DNA from: an uncultured Oscillospiraceae bacterium
GTDB taxonomy: Bacteria > Bacillota_A > Clostridia > Oscillospirales > Acutalibacteraceae
Direction: 5' to 3'
Assembly: GCA_900554165.1 (NCBI GenBank)
Contig: USGR01000004.1
Span: 1 to 15,223, forward strand
DNA: 15,223 nt
Part shown: in pieces, positions 14,002-15,223 of the stretch
Numbering within the stretch: position 1 is the first letter of the stretch
Layout of the letters: each line of letters opens with the position of its first letter
Notes under the pieces: generated by a model
Databases searched by the model: none
What the model was told of the DNA's origin: nothing
The model's input: only the letters and a program-made list of their open reading frames with translations
Position numbers and translations under genes: made by a program

Positions 14002-14456
14002 TGATTTAAATGCGTTAATAATTTAATCAGCAGGTGTACAGTATAGCTTACATAAGTGTTTAATACCGGATTAGCTTGACAATTGGACTAAGCATATCGC
14101 ATCATCAATGCCATGATTATATGCATACGGCATCAATCGGTCGGCCAAAGCTTCTCTAATTAGATATACTTTACTGTTTATTATGATTTTGATTTATAAA
14201 AGCCGGTCTTTTTTTGAAGCACTTTTTATAATGCTTTTTCATCTATCCATAGCTTTACTGAAAATCTTTAGTCCAAAAGATAACAATACATCAGGCCGAT
14301 ATTTTTATATCGGCCTGATGTATTGTGTTATATGTTGAAACATTTATTTGAAGATTTGTACAGTTAAAAAACAAACTCAGCGAGGCAAATGCAAAAATAA
14401 GAATTTATACATTATTCAAAGCTGCAACGTTTTAACTGTGGTGCGATAACAACTGG
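14002..14456. other. Non-coding region between convergent ribF and mgtC-family gene
   Basis: No gene is visible. On the plus strand AAGCA (14217-14221) and TGCTT (14232-14236) with trailing TTT form a weak terminator candidate for ribF. A perfect long inverted repeat lies at 14284-14325. The sequence around 14087-14144 holds short repeated pieces (GCATCATCAATGCC and GGCATCAATCGG) of no clear meaning. Confidence 0.5.
14284..14325. repeat. Perfect 19-bp inverted repeat with TTTT loop
   Basis: CAATACATCAGGCCGATAT (14284-14302) is exactly complementary to the bases at 14307-14325, around a TTTT loop. It lies between convergent genes, so a two-way terminator is the simplest reading, but neither strand has a T-tract after the stem (TGTTATAT on plus, TTATCTTTTGG on minus). 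A palindromic repeat element is an alternative. Confidence 0.75.
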
Positions 14457-15143
14457 TTAAATCTCTATAGATTCAACTTCTGATATGTCGTGGTGAAGAT
14501 TCATCAAATCCTCACGGCTGTAATTTTTAGGCAGTTGTACGTTGATTTCAACGTCTATTTCGCCATTTTCTATGCTTTCTGTTTTAAAATTCAAGATTGT
14601 AATATGATTATCATGGAACCATTGTTTTAATTTTGTTATGGCGTCACTACTGTAATTCATATGTATAGAGATATGGTCTGCGGTTATACTGCGGAAAATA
14701 CGGAACTTTTTGTGCAGCAGAAGCTGGATAAATATAATAAGCACCGTAGAGCATATACCCATAAAATACATGCCTGCGCCAATTGCCATTCCGACGCCGG
14801 ACGTGGCCCAAATTCCAGCTGCGGTGGTTAGACCGGTAACAGACTGGCGATGAATAAAAATCATACCTGCTCCGAGAAAGCCGATGCCGCAAACAATCTG
14901 CGCCGCCACACGGGACGGGTCGAGGCTGATATCTTCATGTTCCAGCAAATCGAAAAATCCATATTTAGAGATAATCATCATCAAAGCAGAGGCGAGACAA
15001 ACGATGAAGTGGGTGCGAGGTCCGGCGTTCTTCATCCTGTTTTTGCGCTCATAACCGATAAATCCTCCGCATAATCCCGCCAATACAAGCCTGCCTAAAA
15101 ATTCGAGCTGTTCAAGCATATATGGTACAAATTCCTCATTCAT
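14457..15143 (-). CDS. MgtC/SapB family membrane protein
   Basis: The 228-residue protein has the MgtC pattern: helices GRLVLAGLCGGFIGYERK (about 17-34), THFIVCLASALMMIIS (44-59), QIVCGIGFLGAGMIFI (82-97) and GLTTAAGIWATSGVGMAIGA (about 104-123), plus a further helix near 127-143. A cytosolic C-terminal domain (about 150-228) resembles the ACT-like fold of longer family members. GPRTHFIV and GFLGAGMIF are family hallmarks. The start ATG at 15143 follows GGAGGTGA on the minus strand. MgtC proteins are linked to low-magnesium growth and, in Salmonella, to inhibition of the F-type ATPase; many homologues are unassigned, so substrate and role stay open. It is convergent with ribF. Its upstream leader is cut by the window edge. 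Confidence 0.92.
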   Translation of the reverse strand: MNEEFVPYMLEQLEFLGRLVLAGLCGGFIGYERKNRMKNAGPRTHFIVCLASALMMIISKYGFFDLLEHEDISLDPSRVAAQIVCGIGFLGAGMIFIHRQSVTGLTTAAGIWATSGVGMAIGAGMYFMGICSTVLIIFIQLLLHKKFRIFRSITADHISIHMNYSSDAITKLKQWFHDNHITILNFKTESIENGEIDVEINVQLPKNYSREDLMNLHHDISEVESIEI

Positions 15144-15223
15144 TTTGTCACCTCCTTATTGTTATATGCGGACTGTAAAGTTAAATGAAAGTTGAGGACC
15201 CGTCAGCCCAGATGGTACAATGG
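15144..15223 (-). promoter_or_regulatory. Partial leader of mgtC-family gene
   Basis: The 80 nt upstream of the gene on the minus strand contain the ribosome binding site GGAGGTGA and a G+C-rich patch (CTGGGCTGACGGGTCC, about 15212-15197). mgtC-type genes often have magnesium-responsive leaders, but I could not match this piece to one, and the rest lies outside the window. Confidence 0.3.

Noticed and set aside
15144..15223. Magnesium riboswitch (M-box) before the mgtC-family gene
   Set aside because: The visible 80 nt do not match the conserved 3' part of the M-box that I remember, and the rest lies outside the window.

Overview
The window looks like chromosomal DNA from a spore-forming member of the Clostridia, possibly a gut or rumen type related to Ruminococcaceae/Oscillospiraceae; the exact taxon is inference. 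The support is: a type III glutamine synthetase beside a glutamine synthetase I-like gene and an ANTAR regulator, the sporulation gene spoVT, the Firmicutes order rimP-nusA-ylxR-ylxQ-infB-rbfA followed by nrnA, truB and ribF, strong AGGAGG-type ribosome binding sites, TTG and GTG starts, and A+T-rich spacers. Isoleucine is mostly written ATA in the housekeeping genes (15 of 17 in rimP).

Region 1 (1-2818), nitrogen metabolism. The left edge cuts the start of glnN (type III glutamine synthetase, minus strand). A good sigma-A promoter at 556-528 drives it through a leader of about 265 nt. That leader holds two hairpins that look like intrinsic terminators and three small hairpins whose six-base loops have A at position 1 and G at position 4, as in ANTAR-protein RNA targets. 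Two of those hairpins share bases with the terminators, so the two folds exclude each other. Pointing the other way are a short, altered glutamine synthetase I-like gene and an ANTAR RNA-binding protein whose receiver domain has lost its phosphorylation residues. The three genes and the leader look like a self-contained nitrogen-responsive antitermination system.

Region 2 (2819-5180). A two-way terminator, a lone minus-strand XRE regulator with about six membrane helices, then spoVT behind a sigma-G-type promoter and a possible 46-residue protein.

Region 3 (5158-10643), transcription/translation operon. A strong promoter is followed at once by a terminator-like hairpin (possible attenuation, perhaps by NusA), then rimP, nusA, ylxR, ylxQ, a decayed or frameshifted fragment, infB, an internal terminator-like hairpin, rbfA and an operon terminator.

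Region 4 (10644-14001). nrnA behind a possible three-way-junction leader, a doubtful 55-codon ORF, truB, and ribF with a probable TTG start. Their roles are nanoRNA turnover, tRNA pseudouridylation and FMN/FAD synthesis.

Region 5 (14002-15223). A non-coding stretch with a perfect 19-bp inverted repeat lies between ribF and a convergent mgtC-family gene. No tRNA, rRNA, CRISPR array, insertion sequence or phage gene was seen.
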